A stretch of 64,000 nucleotides of DNA from Proteles cristata cristata (Eukaryota; Chordata; Mammalia; Carnivora; Hyaenidae). The notes beneath the pieces are model-generated. The model was not told the origin of the DNA. It saw only the letters and a program-made list of their open reading frames with translations, and did not search any database. This document shows positions 34,840-45,776 of the stretch, piece by piece. Numbering within the stretch: the first letter of the stretch is position 1; each line of letters opens with the position of its first letter. A program made the translations under genes and the position numbers. The stretch spans positions 1,116,001 through 1,180,000 of the forward strand of contig JAESUZ010003900.1 in the NCBI GenBank assembly GCA_017311185.1. The letters are read 5' to 3'.

Positions 34840-35124
34840 TATGCTCTGCACATAATAGGCACTTAAATATTCCTGGATGAATGAATGAAGTGCTTTAGAG
34901 TTGCAAGGGTTCTTAAAGACTGTCCAGTTCAACCCTCCCAATTTATCAAATCCCAAGGCTACAGCACTTGATCCAAAGAAATTAATTTTCCCTCACTTCA
35001 ATAATAGACACATCTGATAACTTCCTCTGATTGCTTTTGCTTGTGTTAATATTTTTTAACATAGTTATATCCAACTACCCACATACACCCATGAATATGG
35101 TAATATGTTTATCTATATATATAA

Positions 35125-35820
35125 AAATGAATGAATATTTCCTACCTCCTAGGCATGGCCCTTAGATACTGTGGATACAGAAGAGAATAAGACATAGCTT
35201 TAATGCCTCAGGAGCTTAGAATCTGGCAGAGAGAAACACGTAAAAATGAATTATAGAGTAATGCATGCTATGACTGAGAAAGAAACAGTTTTATGAGTAC
35301 CCAGAAAAAAGAAAGATACATTGGTTCTACTTGGGAAAGGTGGCATTGCTCTTTAAGGTGAATTGTGGTTGGGTCTCAAGGTTGAAGAAGAGAATAGACT
35401 CAAAACATGAAAACACTTTAGCAGAGGAGCGTGCACAGACAAGACCCAAGGTATGAAGGCTCAGAACATATTTGAAAAGCATGGAGTCCAAGCAGAGGAG
35501 TAGCATAGTGGAGACCAGAAGTGTGCATCCAAGCTAGCTTGTGGAGAGTCTGATAAGGAGCCAGACTTGAGAAAAAGAAGAAACTTCAAAGGATATCCCG
35601 GCAGCACAACGCAAACAGTTTAGTGGTTTGAAAGCTCTCAGTGACAGTGAGAAGGATGGATCTGAGATAATACAGAGGCAGAAAAAGGAGTTAAGAGGTT
35701 AATGCAAGAGTCCAGGTGACAGATGGCAAGGGTCTCAACCGAGACAGTGTCAGAGAGGACAGAGAAGGGAAACCTAGCCCCAGAAGCTGGTTTGGAGAAG
35801 ATGAAAGGAATGAAGGTCTG
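35125..35820 (-). mobile_element. L2 LINE, antisense
   Basis: 'ctcctaggcatggcccttag', 'gatactgtggatacagaaga', 'ggagtccaagcagaggagta', 'gagtccaggtgacagatggc' and 'ctcaaccgagacagtg' follow the antisense order of the L2 3' and RT-distal region. It is strongly diverged and the boundaries are soft. Confidence 0.5.
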
Positions 35821-35879
35821 AGAGTTTTCTGGGACAGCTACATGAATTAATTCTCCTTGCTGAAATTCTTTAAAATATT

Positions 35880-36340
35880 ATAGATAAATTGCTATATTTT
35901 GAGTAAAAGCCAAAATCCCTATAATGCTCTAGAAGGCCGTAGGATACGGTTCCTGTTGACCTCGTCCCCTTTGACCACTACCGGCTCTGCTCTAGCCACA
36001 CCGGCCTCCAGGCGGTCCCTCAGGAATGCAAAGCACTCCCCGCCTAGAGGCATCCCCACCCCCACTGCTTAAAACCACAGCCCTCTCCTTGGTAGTTACT
36101 CCCTATGTCTCCTCCCTAATTTAAGTTTCTCTTTCTGTGCGGCACCTAACATCCATCCCCATAATTTTATGTATGTGTATAATCATTGCCTTTCTCTCCC
36201 TACCAGGTTGTTGACACTAAGAGGACCAGGGTTATTGTCAATTTTTACTCCCCACTATCACCCAGCAAGAATCCCCCCATTATCCAACAGTTCAGTAAAT
36301 ATTTGTTGAATAAAGTAAAGTGTGCAGGAATGAAAGAATG
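35880..36340 (+). mobile_element. L2 LINE 3' region, sense
   Basis: 'gctctgctctagccacaccg', 'gcctccaggcggtccctcag', 'cattgcctttctctccctac' and the 3' terminus 'cagtaaatatttgttgaata' are in L2 order. Together with the antisense L2 just upstream, it forms an opposed pair. Confidence 0.65.
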
Positions 36341-36392
36341 ATGGATTAATATTGCCTTAAGCAGAAACATTGATAAATATTTTAAAATTTTT

Positions 36393-36842
36393 TAATGTTT
36401 TATTTTTTTATAAAAAAATTTTTTAATGTTTTTTATTTATTTCTAGGAGAGAGAGAGAGACAGCGTGAGTAGGGGAGGGTCAGAGAGAGAGGGAGTCACA
36501 GACTGAAACAGGCTCCAGGCTCTGAGCTGGCAGTCAGCACAGAGCCGACGCGGGGCTCGAACCCAGGAACCGCGAGATCATGACCTAAGCGAAAGTCAGA
36601 TGCCCAACCGACTAAGCCACCCAGGCGCCCCTGTTTTATTCATTTTTTGAGAGAGAGAGGGAAAGAGAGGGAGAGTGTGGATGGGGAGGAGCAGAGAGAG
36701 AGGGGAACAGAGGATCTGAAGCAGACTCTGCACTGAAAGGCTGACAGCAGGAAGCCCAATGTGGGGCTTGAACTCACCAACCATAAGATCACAACCTGAG
36801 CAAAAGTCAGAGGTTTAACTGACTGAGCCACCCAGGTGCCCC
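36393..36842 (-). mobile_element. CAN-SINE (outer of a nested pair), antisense
   Basis: The 5' head complement 'gccacccaggtgcccc' ends at 36842 and the tail complement lies at 36393-36411. A younger SINE splits it. The outer TSD is aaatattttaaaattttt (from 36375) against aaatgttttaaaattttt (from 36843). Confidence 0.92.
36412..36631 (-). mobile_element. CAN-SINE, young subfamily (inner)
   Basis: The complement of GGGGCGCCTGGGTGGCTTAG ends at 36631. It keeps 'gcgaaagtcaga', 'gagtcacagactgaaacagg' and 'tttctaggagagagagagag', the marks of the young subfamily. The target duplicate 'tgttttatt' occurs at 36396 and 36632. Confidence 0.95.
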
Positions 36843-36862
36843 AAATGTTTTAAAATTTTTAA

Positions 36863-37494
36863 GCCATTTTTCTAAGTCTGACAATTTATATCTTTATTCC
36901 AGAAAAAGATACAGGAAGGAAAACATTTGCCACTGACCTTCTTCATGGAATTCCAGACAACATGTTTGATGCATCTATTTTTAGTTTAGTTCAAGTATTC
37001 ACCCTCTGTCTCCTACATGGCTTCTAGAATATGAAAAATTTTGAGTAGGCTTACACCATTCATATTAAAGGATTTTATTTTTTATTGTTGTGGAGTCTAT
37101 CCTACATCTTTACCCTTCATACGATTATTAAATTATATTTCTGATCTCTGTATAAATCCATTCCCATTTCTGCCCCAGAAATTTTTCAGGAGCTCATTCT
37201 TCCTTCTTTACTTCACAACTCTCACATCTACTCCCTAGAAATCTAAATGAAGGCAGATCCCCATTTATTCTCCCACCAGTGTCCTTTTCTTTCCAAACCC
37301 CTATATCTGATCTCATGGCTACTCTCACATTTTCAGAATAAAGGAAAGAAAGGGCTATTATAAACGATGGTACATCTTATAACCTTATTTCAGTGAATCA
37401 TGATATAACTATTTTAATTTAAAACTGAAACAAAGTATGTTATTATACAGTTAAAACAGAAAGAAAAACCCCACAAGTATTAGGCTAATATTCT
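36863..37494. other. Unrecognised non-coding sequence
   Basis: Nothing recognisable is seen in this stretch. Confidence 0.4.
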
Positions 37495-37695
37495 GTCCCA
37501 GGCCCTGAAGCTAAGCACTTTCCTACATGTTTTGCTTTTACTCTGCACAGATCTCTAAAAATAGGTATAATTGACTGGGGTTTTTTTTTACAGATGAGGA
37601 TACTTAGGCTAAGAGAGGTCCAATGACTCACCCATGAATGCACAGCTACTATGTGGCAAGGCAAGAGTTTGAATGCAGTTCTGATGCCAACATCT
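37495..37695 (-). mobile_element. MIR SINE, antisense
   Basis: 'gaagctaagcactttcctac', 'tacagatgaggatacttagg', 'tgcacagctactatgtggca' and 'aagagtttgaatgcagttct' are the antisense MIR order. Confidence 0.75.
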
Positions 37696-37727
37696 ATATA
37701 CTTGTTTTCTTAAAGATGGGGAAGCTA

Positions 37728-37943
37728 GGGGCGCCTGGGTGGCTCAGTTGGTTGTGTCTAACTTCAGCGCACATCCTGATTTCGCAGCTTGTGAATTCAA
37801 ACCCCGTGTCAGGCTCTGTGCTAACAGCTTAGAGTCTGGAGCCTGCTTTGGATTCTGTGTCTCCCTCTCTCTCTGCCTCTCCTTCACTCACTCTGTCTCT
37901 TTTTCTCTCAAAAATAAAAAAACATTAAAAAATTAAAAAAAAA
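37728..37943 (+). mobile_element. CAN-SINE
   Basis: The head is 'ggggcgcctgggtggctcag' and the B-box region is 'gaattcaaacccc'. The tail is 'aaaaataaaaaaacattaaa'. A decayed TSD is aaagatggggaagc (37712-) against aaagataggggaga (37943-). Confidence 0.94.
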
Positions 37944-37955
37944 AAGATAGGGGAG

Positions 37956-38902
37956 ACTGTCCTGATAAAAGAATTAGGTTAAATGATCCCTAAAATTGCT
38001 CTCCGCACTAACATTCTATGGGTCTAGAATCCATGCAGTGATATCTGCCTATCACTACAGCAACTTCAAAGCAACCTCAAATTTATATCCATTTTAGTCT
38101 AACAATTAAGGGTAAGCAAAGATAAACAAAATCATCTGAATATCTCTAAGAAGGGAACAAAAGTATGACTTTAGCCAGCAAGGTAAAAGGTCCAATTCCT
38201 AATTACTTTCCATGTATCCCAAGTCTATTCATGACAAGTGTTTGGAGGTAAAGTGACAAAATTTAGACAAATGGACAAGCCAAGGTTTAACTTAATATTT
38301 CATCAAACATCAACAGTATGCACAGTATAAACTTGGATATTCACAGCATGCCTTGTCATCAGAAAAGCACGCTATTATTACCAAATTAAGACACGTAAGT
38401 ATGCTCGTGTCCTGCCCTTCATCTTCAAAGCCGAGTTGCTGGGGATTAAGACACCAACACTGCAGTCGTTGGTAATCCCTGTTAACCGTGCAGCCCAAGG
38501 CCCCATCCATATATGGCAATGGCATGTGCTGTGGTTAACAGCCAAGGGGTTCGGCAAAGTAATCAGGCTCTGGGAGACCCACACAGGTCACGAACATTGA
38601 GCTCCACATGAGCAAGAGAGCAAATGGCTCATTCTTCTCATTTGCCAAATGTGCTTATCATGAAGTAAGAGATCCAGTTCCCTCTGGGATAATGCCCACC
38701 CCATTACCACCTCTAATAAATCCCAAGGTAAAGAAAAGTGTGGAATGCTTAAGCTCGAGGAGCCATCCCACTGCTCTAATGTGCTCTCCTGATCCAGGTG
38801 GCCATCAGAGAGCAAGTGGCCCACACAAAGGTGGAGTGAAGGCAACGCAGATTCCAGGCTCCAGTTGTCTTTTCTTTCCAACCCTTTCTGAGGGCAATAG
38901 TA
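37956..38902. other. Unrecognised non-coding sequence
   Basis: No repeat is recognised. Overlapping 97- and 113-codon frames on opposite strands at 38588-38949 lack a domain or codon bias I can defend. Confidence 0.4.
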
Positions 38903-39110
38903 CAGAGTGCGTAAGAGCTCTGAATCAGACCGTGACTGTCCTGCTTTGAAATCCTGCTTTCTGCTTTATGTTAACTTCATGTGTGAATCTAGGTCACTTG
39001 TTTTGAGCCTCACTGCTGAGGATTGAATAGAACACTGCATGATCGGTATTGCCACCAGACCTTAAGCAGTGTAGGGGTTTAATAAATGCTACTTATTTAT
39101 ATACAGAGTA
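38903..39110 (+). mobile_element. MIR SINE, sense
   Basis: 'gagctctgaatcagaccgtg', 'ctttgaaatcctgctttctg', 'gtgtgaatctaggtcacttg', 'tttgagcctcactgctgagg' and the end 'gtttaataaatgctacttat' are in MIR order. Confidence 0.72.
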
Positions 39111-42100
39111 TTATTTACTCTCAAGGTCAAATATATGACATAGATCATATACTATGAATTACCATTCATATCAGAAGGGATAACAATAGGAAGAGTGGGC
39201 TATTTTAAGTACTTTATACATTTGTTCTTTAGGGGCATCACCTTATTCCATATGTGTGGTGTGGAACTCCCAGGCCCCCGCCCCCATGTGACTATGGATA
39301 TTTGACCCATCATATTGTCATCAACCAGCATCATTCTCTCCAGAGGCAGCCTCTGAGTTGACCTGCCCAGAGATCTTTCTTGACCTGCCTCACAACCTGC
39401 AGACTGTCCAATTATTTTTAATTTCAGTCATTTCGATTTCAATTACACTAAATTAAATTTCAATGAAAGGAATTGGAAGGATTTAATGTTTGTAGAATGC
39501 AGTGACTAGATTTATCAAGCAATCATTATACAAGTGGCACACCCTTATAGTTAGGACAAATGAGGTTTGGCAAACATGCCTTCTCTTTCCTTTTCCAAAA
39601 TCCTGCTCCCCTCTTTGCGTCTGCCTACGGATGTCTCACACTGGCTCAGGTGCCCCTACCTTCCACAGGCATTCACAACTTCCCTAGACATACCTCACTG
39701 TTTGTACAGACAAAAATATCAGTGGTCTAAAAAGGAGCCTATTGACTTAGATGTTGTAACAGAATTACACTCACCGCTCCCAGGGACATTTACATTCAAA
39801 AGGAGTTGAGAGTTTAACAAAGAAATTAACCTTCAGCTGTAGAATTTTAAGTAAGTAAAAGACAGTGTTTTCAGCCACCTGTTTTTATCCAGTTCTTTCC
39901 AGATAATGTCATTTCAAGATCTGCATAGTCTGTTGATGGAAAATATGAGGTAAAAACTTCTTTCAAAAGATTGTAAGCTTAAAAGGAAGTTATCTTGCTG
40001 ACTGTTTAATCTTAAAGTGTGTTGTGTTAATATTCAATCTCCCAAGTGAAATTAAGGTTAGCAGGCATCTATCTCAAAAATAATAAAAAAGGCCTTCTCC
40101 ATTCCATGGATCATGGCTCAAGTGTCCATACTGATATAATTTTTGTCCAACAATTGATTATCTGGTATGTGCAAGACATACTACTCGACAACATCAGTCA
40201 GATGCCAGGCACCCAGAAGCTTTCTCTCAGTGAGAATTAACCTTATTTGCCTATTAGCCCCCAAACTTGTTTATTTCTTGTTCAACACTAGTACCCACCA
40301 ACTGACCTGACTATGCGGTTAATTGTGTTCATGACTGCCTTCTTCATCAGATGAGTTCCCTATCCATAGAAAGGACCATTTTCTGGACATTTCTGTATGC
40401 CACAACACTTAACACAGTACCTTATCCTGAGTAAGTAACTCTAGACACCAAGGTCTAAAAATTCTAACCCGGTGGCCACTCCCTAGAGCTGATAACCAAG
40501 TTCTCTAGGTTAAAAGACTCACTTCCAAACTGAAAAAATTCAGTTACTGTAGTGCAGAACAGGAGTCAAAAAAGAAAGTTCTCACCTATTATTTATTATC
40601 TGTTTGTTTCATGACAAAATTTGAGACACCTTACTAAAAACTAGTTTACCATACCTCTAAATTAATATTTAAGATCATATGATAATATAAATTATATCCC
40701 ATGACTACTCTTTCTTGGAAAAATAAAATTATATGAAATACAAAATTCAATAGCATAACCACTTAAAAGTAGGCTGTAATTTTAGTTATTTCGCTACTAG
40801 TCGGATTGATAATATCTTATTAGATCTATTAAAACTTTAGTCTGTTTTTTTTCATCTTTTTTTCCTGAAAATATTGGCAAGTCTGTGATTTCACTACTCA
40901 GATTATGCACATTTTAGACATACTTGTGTTCCTGTGGTCCAAAGTTACTATTAAGGAAAAACAAACTTCCTCTCATAGCATTTGTACATAACAATGAGGC
41001 CGTGAATTCACATAATCTCTTTGTGTTTGGAATTCTAATGTTCTCCTGTCAAGCATTTTTATACCCTCCTAGCCATCGCTACTCTCTAGAGTCTTTCTAC
41101 TGGTCTTATTCTGCTCACAAACTCTCATTAAAATATAACTTTAGAACATGTCTGTTTAAAAGATCATTTCCTAAAAGTAAGAAAATCTCCTTTGAATTTA
41201 CAAAAAATAATAATAATAATAATAAAGTTTTCCTTTTACTACCTGTAAGTTAATAGAGTCTAAAATAAATCAATGTTTCTTTGTCTGAGGATATAAAGGC
41301 ATATCAAATTCCCGATGCAAGCAATAAAATTTATCTTGCTTCAGCAATGTGTACAATATCACTTGTGATTACCCGTTATTTTTTTTAAATGGGGTATTCC
41401 TTTTACTTAGTGCCTTGAAAGCACACATTTTCTTGAATTTTACCTTCATTTTGACATTAAGATGAAATATAATTTCCTTTTGAACACACTTCAAAGAATG
41501 CAAGCAATGTAGGCAAGTAACTGCTTTCAATTACACTTGGCAATATTTGCCATCCTTATCACCTTGAATCTGTGACTCAGCCTTGCCTTGCTCAGGCAAA
41601 GGCAACAATTGCTGTGGCATTTAATACGAGGGAGGCGTTTGCAGGGAGTGTGATTAGGAAAGCGTGTGGAAGTTCCTTTATATGCTTTTGTGAATTTTCT
41701 GTTTCTCTTCAACCTCTGATTTGAGTCATTCCTCTTTGTTGCCAAATTTAGAAGATCCCTGGGGGCAATTTGAAGTATGAGGGCATTAGTGAGGTAGGAT
41801 GTTTAAAGTCAGGACTATCCTGGAAATTTTGTGGATCTGTTTTAAGAACCACAACCCAAATGGAAAAATAATGTGATGTAGGAACATCTTCACATTAGCA
41901 GCTGACAAGATAGCTCAGAGCTGGCCACTGAGTTTAAATTCCTTTTCCAGAAAAAAAGAAGCACCATGACCTTGTGAATAAAAATTAATAACCACAAATA
42001 GTACTTACCTGCCAACCAACTATTGCCAACTGGTTATGTTATTTGGGGGCAGGGGGTTATTATTCAAAAAGTATGAATTTGTTCTTTCCATTGGAGTATT

Positions 42101-42270
42101 GTCTGATTGGTTGAATGTTCTTTGACTTTTTGGTTGCAGATACATATTAATGAAATAAAATGGAGTATAAGATAGTACAGTAAAGAGAAAGATAGTACAT
42201 ATGTGACTATGAGCTACCCAAATCATCTAAAACCAGCTTTTCACCAAAGAGCTATTATTTCCTGAAAGCT
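39111..42270. other. Repeat-poor unrecognised sequence (3.2 kb)
   Basis: This is the longest stretch without a recognised interspersed repeat. It contains a short (AAT)n at about 41206-41224. A compositionally distinct block, at about 41540-41660, includes 'ctcaggcaaaggcaacaatt'. No frame exceeds 109 codons. Confidence 0.45.
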
Positions 42271-42288
42271 CTCTACTTCACAAGATTT

Positions 42289-42498
42289 TTTTAAGCTCAT
42301 TTATTTATTTTGAGAGGGAGAGAGAGAGAGAGGACACATGCATGAGTGGGGAGGGGGCAGAGAGAGAGAGAATCTCAAGCAGGATATATGCTGACAGCAT
42401 GGAGCCCAACACGGGGCTCAATCCCTCCAACTGTGAGATCATGACCCGAGCAGAGATCAAGAGTCAGATGCTTAACTGACTGAGCCACCCACATGCCC
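42289..42498 (-). mobile_element. CAN-SINE, antisense
   Basis: The head complement 'gccacccacatgcccc' ends at the right and 'ctcatttatttattttgaga' forms the tail at the left. The TSD ctctacttcacaagattt (42271-42288) repeats at 42499-42516 with 16 of 18 matches. Confidence 0.95.
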
Positions 42499-42829
42499 CT
42501 CTATATCACAAGATTTGAATTGAAATTCATGTTAATGTATATGTAAGTATCATAAAATGCAATGCTATTTCTTTCATTAGGAGAATCCAGTATATCCTCA
42601 GGAGACATTAGAACCAATCTGGCATTTAGCATTCAGAAATGAAACAAAATGTAGCCATTTGGTGTGGGGCTGCTATTACAAGGAGCAGAACTGTGCTAAC
42701 AGCTCACCTGATCTCCCCACCAGAAGAGGCTGAGGAGAGAGGAGAACCGTTCCAGTTTGGGCAGGGAAGATTCAAAAAAACCTTGGATTCTCTGCATTCT
42801 AGCATTATAGAAGCAGAAGTCATGGAGGC

Positions 42830-42888
42830 TTAATTTTAGACTGGGTTCTGCCATGAGCTAGCTCTACAACCTTGTAAGTTGATTTCTT
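42830..42888 (+). mobile_element. Possible MIR core remnant
   Basis: 'actgggttctgccatgagct' and 'agctctacaaccttgtaagt' resemble the MIR core. It is too short to be certain. Confidence 0.35.
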
Positions 42889-43137
42889 TGACAACCATTG
42901 GTAGAAAACCAACCTTATGTGACACACTGTTCAGTTCTAGGGATAGAAGGGAGCGAAAGAGACAGGATTTCTGCCCTCATGAAGTTTACAGTCTATCAGG
43001 GCTGGTAAACATTAAATATAACCATAAAATATGCAATAAATACTATAAAAAATATTCAGGGATTCTGTGGGAGACTGGTGAGTCAGGGAAGGCTTCTCTG
43101 AGAAAGTGACCTTTGTGCTGGTAGGTCTTCATTTTGT

Positions 43138-43254
43138 ACACTGAAATCACCTCTGGAGCTTTAAAAACTATGAGTGCCTGACTCTCCACCAGATCCAAGG
43201 AATTGAATCTAAGAAAGAGGTCCAGGTATCATTATTTATTAATATCTCACCCAA
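43138..43254 (+). mobile_element. MER5-type hAT MITE fragment
   Basis: 'gaaatcacctctggagcttt', 'aaaaactatgagtgcctgac' and 'aaagaggtccaggtatcatt' follow a MER5-type hAT. Only the middle is clear. The left terminus is not resolved. Confidence 0.55.
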
Positions 43255-43256
43255 GT

Positions 43257-43465
43257 GGGGCACCTGGGTGGCTTAGTCAGCTGAGCATCCGACTCTTGAT
43301 TTCGACTCAGGTCATGATCCCAGGGTCAACGAGACCAAGCCCTCCATAGGGCTCTGTGCTGACAGTGGAGCTTGCTTGGCATTTTTGCTCTCCCTCTGCC
43401 CCTCTCCCCTACATGCTTGCTCTATCTCTATCTCTCTCCCTCAAATAAATAAATAAATAAATAAC
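43257..43465 (+). mobile_element. CAN-SINE
   Basis: The head is 'ggggcacctgggtggcttag', with an intermediate subtype mark 'cgactcttgatttcgactca'. The tail is an expanded (AAAT)n. The TSD is decayed (atctcacccaagtg against cacctcagctaagtg). Confidence 0.92.
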
Positions 43466-43759
43466 ACCTCAGCTAAGTGATTATAATTTGTGGCCAGCAT
43501 TGAGGACCAGAGATTTCAGCTGACATTGGAAGGTGGGAAGAGGCTAAGTAGAGAGTTGAGGGAAACGTTTTCAAGGCAGAAAGAATCGTGTTTATCAAAG
43601 CACTAGGAAGAGTCTGCCACATTTAGGAATTAAAAGGAAGGTGCTGAGAGATATACTCAGAAGGGACATTAGCTTTGGGCCCCTCTGTAAGCAACTTGAA
43701 GGGTTTGGGATCTTGTCCTAACTACAATGGAAAGCTATGACACAGAACTGACATGACCA

Positions 43760-43972
43760 TTTTTGTTTGTTTTGTTTATTTATTTTTGAGAGACAGAGTG
43801 CAAGCAAGGGAGAGGTGGGAGAGGTAGAGAGAGAGGGAGACACAGAATCCAAAGCAACTCCAGGCCCTGAGCTCCCAGCACAGAGCCTGATGCAGGGCTT
43901 AAACTCACAAACCTTGAGATCATGACCTGAGCAGAAGTCAAACACTTAACTGACTGAGCCACCCAGGGGCCC
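43760..43972 (-). mobile_element. CAN-SINE, antisense
   Basis: The tail complement is 'gttttgtttatttatttttg' and the head complement is 'gagccacccaggggcccc'. The TSD ctgacatgacca is perfect at 43748-43759 and 43973-43984. Confidence 0.95.
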
Positions 43973-44474
43973 CTGACATGACCAATGTTTAAGGACTGCT
44001 ATGGTTCCTCTGGACAGAAAGCACTGGAAGGGTTAAAAGAGGAATAGGGGACTAAGGAGGAAAGGGAGAAGGATGATGGTTTGCATTGTCCTCGTAGCAA
44101 TCAAGATGGAGGGAGAATTATTTTGAGCTATTTCAGAAGTAGAACTGACATTATGATGAATTACATAAAGGAGGATGAGGGAGAAGTGTGAAAGAAGATT
44201 CCCGGGCTTCTGGCTTGAACAGCTGGGCAAAAGCATGCATACTTGCTGAGATGTGTGACACTGGAGAAGAAGAGGGGCTTATACCTGTAAATGTGAAACA
44301 TCCAAGTAAGCACTTCATTGGGTCTTAGGGGAAGGTCCAGACATACCTATTTGGAAGTCAGCGGCATAAAGAAAATACTTGAAGCCATGTGTGACATGGA
44401 GAGAGCATGGAATAAAAGAACTCGGCTAGTTCCTGTCTCAATCTCATAATGTACAATGGAAAGATTGACTGTAT

Positions 44475-44641
44475 CAGCGGTTCTCAAACTTCTGTGTGTC
44501 TCAGAATCACCCAGAGGACTTGCTAAAACATTAGTTGTTGGGCTCCTAAAATCTCAGATTCTGTGGGTCTGTGAATTTGCATCTCTAGCAAGTGTCCCAG
44601 GTGATATAAATGCCACTGAGAGGGGACTACTTGAAAACTAG
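44475..44641 (+). mobile_element. MER5A-type hAT MITE
   Basis: The left terminus cagcggttctcaaacttc and the body 'tcagaatcacccagaggact', 'tgctaaaacattagttgttg' and 'gaatttgcatctctagcaag' match MER5A. The right end is eroded. Confidence 0.8.
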
Positions 44642-45204
44642 ATGATCTAAGATTTCCCTTCTTTCTCTGTAATTCCATCATTACATCACTGTGCCGTCTG
44701 CAAAAACTCACATGAAAACATGTACAAATGGCAGATAGAGATTTTATTATTGCAAAATGAAAACATGGTAATATGAAAAATTAGAGAAATGACCTCAGGA
44801 GTGGTTAAGAGCTGTTCTATGCCTTCATAATTTGTGTTAGTTTTTAAGACTGGACAGATTTGACAATCGGCCAAAACTAAGTTGGCATCTTCCTAATGTA
44901 AAGCATTTTACAGGAAAATAATATGTAATTCTCTTAAAATTAAGTCCACAAATTGCCTGTAGGTATTGTAGCAATTTTTGCAAAACCTATAGAAATTGAG
45001 AGAATTCAGTTCTGCAAGGATCATTTTTTTTTTTATATGTAGTCAAAGAAACATTGAAGTATGATGATAAGTGATAAGCAACACAGACCACAATATAGGC
45101 ATTTTGTATCTTGGGCACACAGAATCAAGACTGTGAGAATACTGTTTTATTTTACAATTATTTCACCTCATTTAGTCTTGATGTTAAGAAAATAAATTGC
45201 TCTT
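44642..45204. other. Unrecognised non-coding sequence
   Basis: Nothing recognised. A poly-T lies at 45027-45035. Confidence 0.4.
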
Positions 45205-45418
45205 GGGGCGCCTAGGTGGCTCACCAGTTGAGCATCCCACTCTTGATTTCGGCTCAAGTCATGATCTCATGATTCATGAGTTTGAGCCACACATTGGGCT
45301 TCATGCTGGCAGGGCAGAGCCTGCTTGGGATTCTTTCTCTCTCTCTCTACCTGTCCCCGAGTCGTGCACGCACATGCTCTCTCCCTCTCTCTCTCAGAAT
45401 AAATAAAGAAATATATGT
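45205..45418 (+). mobile_element. CAN-SINE
   Basis: The head is 'ggggcgcctaggtggctcac' and the mark 'actcttgatttcggctcaag' places it in an older subtype. The A-rich tail continues directly into a TG repeat. Confidence 0.93.
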
Positions 45419-45459
45419 CTGTGTGTGTGTGTGTGTATATGTGTCTATGTGTGTGTATA
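45419..45459 (+). repeat. TG-rich microsatellite at a SINE tail
   Basis: The (TG)n with tatatg and ctatg interruptions begins where the SINE A-tail ends. Confidence 0.9.
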
Positions 45460-45533
45460 ATTAATGGCTCATAATATAAAGGAAGATTTCAAGTACATTA
45501 TTATTATTAGTTATCGGCAATCAATTTTTAAAA

Positions 45534-45757
45534 TTGATTAAACATTAAAATTTAAAATGTTTATTTTTTGAGAGAGGGAGAGAAACAGAATGTGAGCATG
45601 GGAGGGGCAGAGAGAGAGGGAGACACAGAATCCAAAGACAGGCTCCAGGCTCTGAACTGTCAGCACGGAGCTGGATGAAGAGCTCGAGCCCACAAACTGT
45701 GATATCATGACCTGAGCTGATGTTGGCCGCTTAACTGACTGAGCCACCCAGGCTCCC
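45534..45757 (-). mobile_element. CAN-SINE, antisense
   Basis: The head complement 'gccacccaggctcccc' ends at 45757. The TSD cggcaatcaatttttaaaa (45515-45533) repeats at 45758-45776 with 17 of 19 matches. Confidence 0.95.
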
Positions 45758-45776
45758 CGGCAACCAGTTTTTAAAA

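Larger units (their letters stand above)
42889..44415 (-). mobile_element. Long L2 LINE, antisense, with three later insertions
   Basis: In antisense L2 order are 'cacactgttcagttctaggg', 'tgccctcatgaagtttacag', 'gtcagggaaggcttctctga', 'acttgaagggtttgggatct', 'cagaactgacatgacc', 'cccgggcttctggcttgaac' and 'gaagtcagcggcataaagaa' (complement of the RT YADD region). Insertions at 43138-43254, 43257-43465 and 43760-43972 break it. Confidence 0.65.

Noticed and set aside
38588..38949. Opposed 97- and 113-codon frames
   Set aside because: They overlap on opposite strands, lack domains and run up to a MIR. They are treated as chance.
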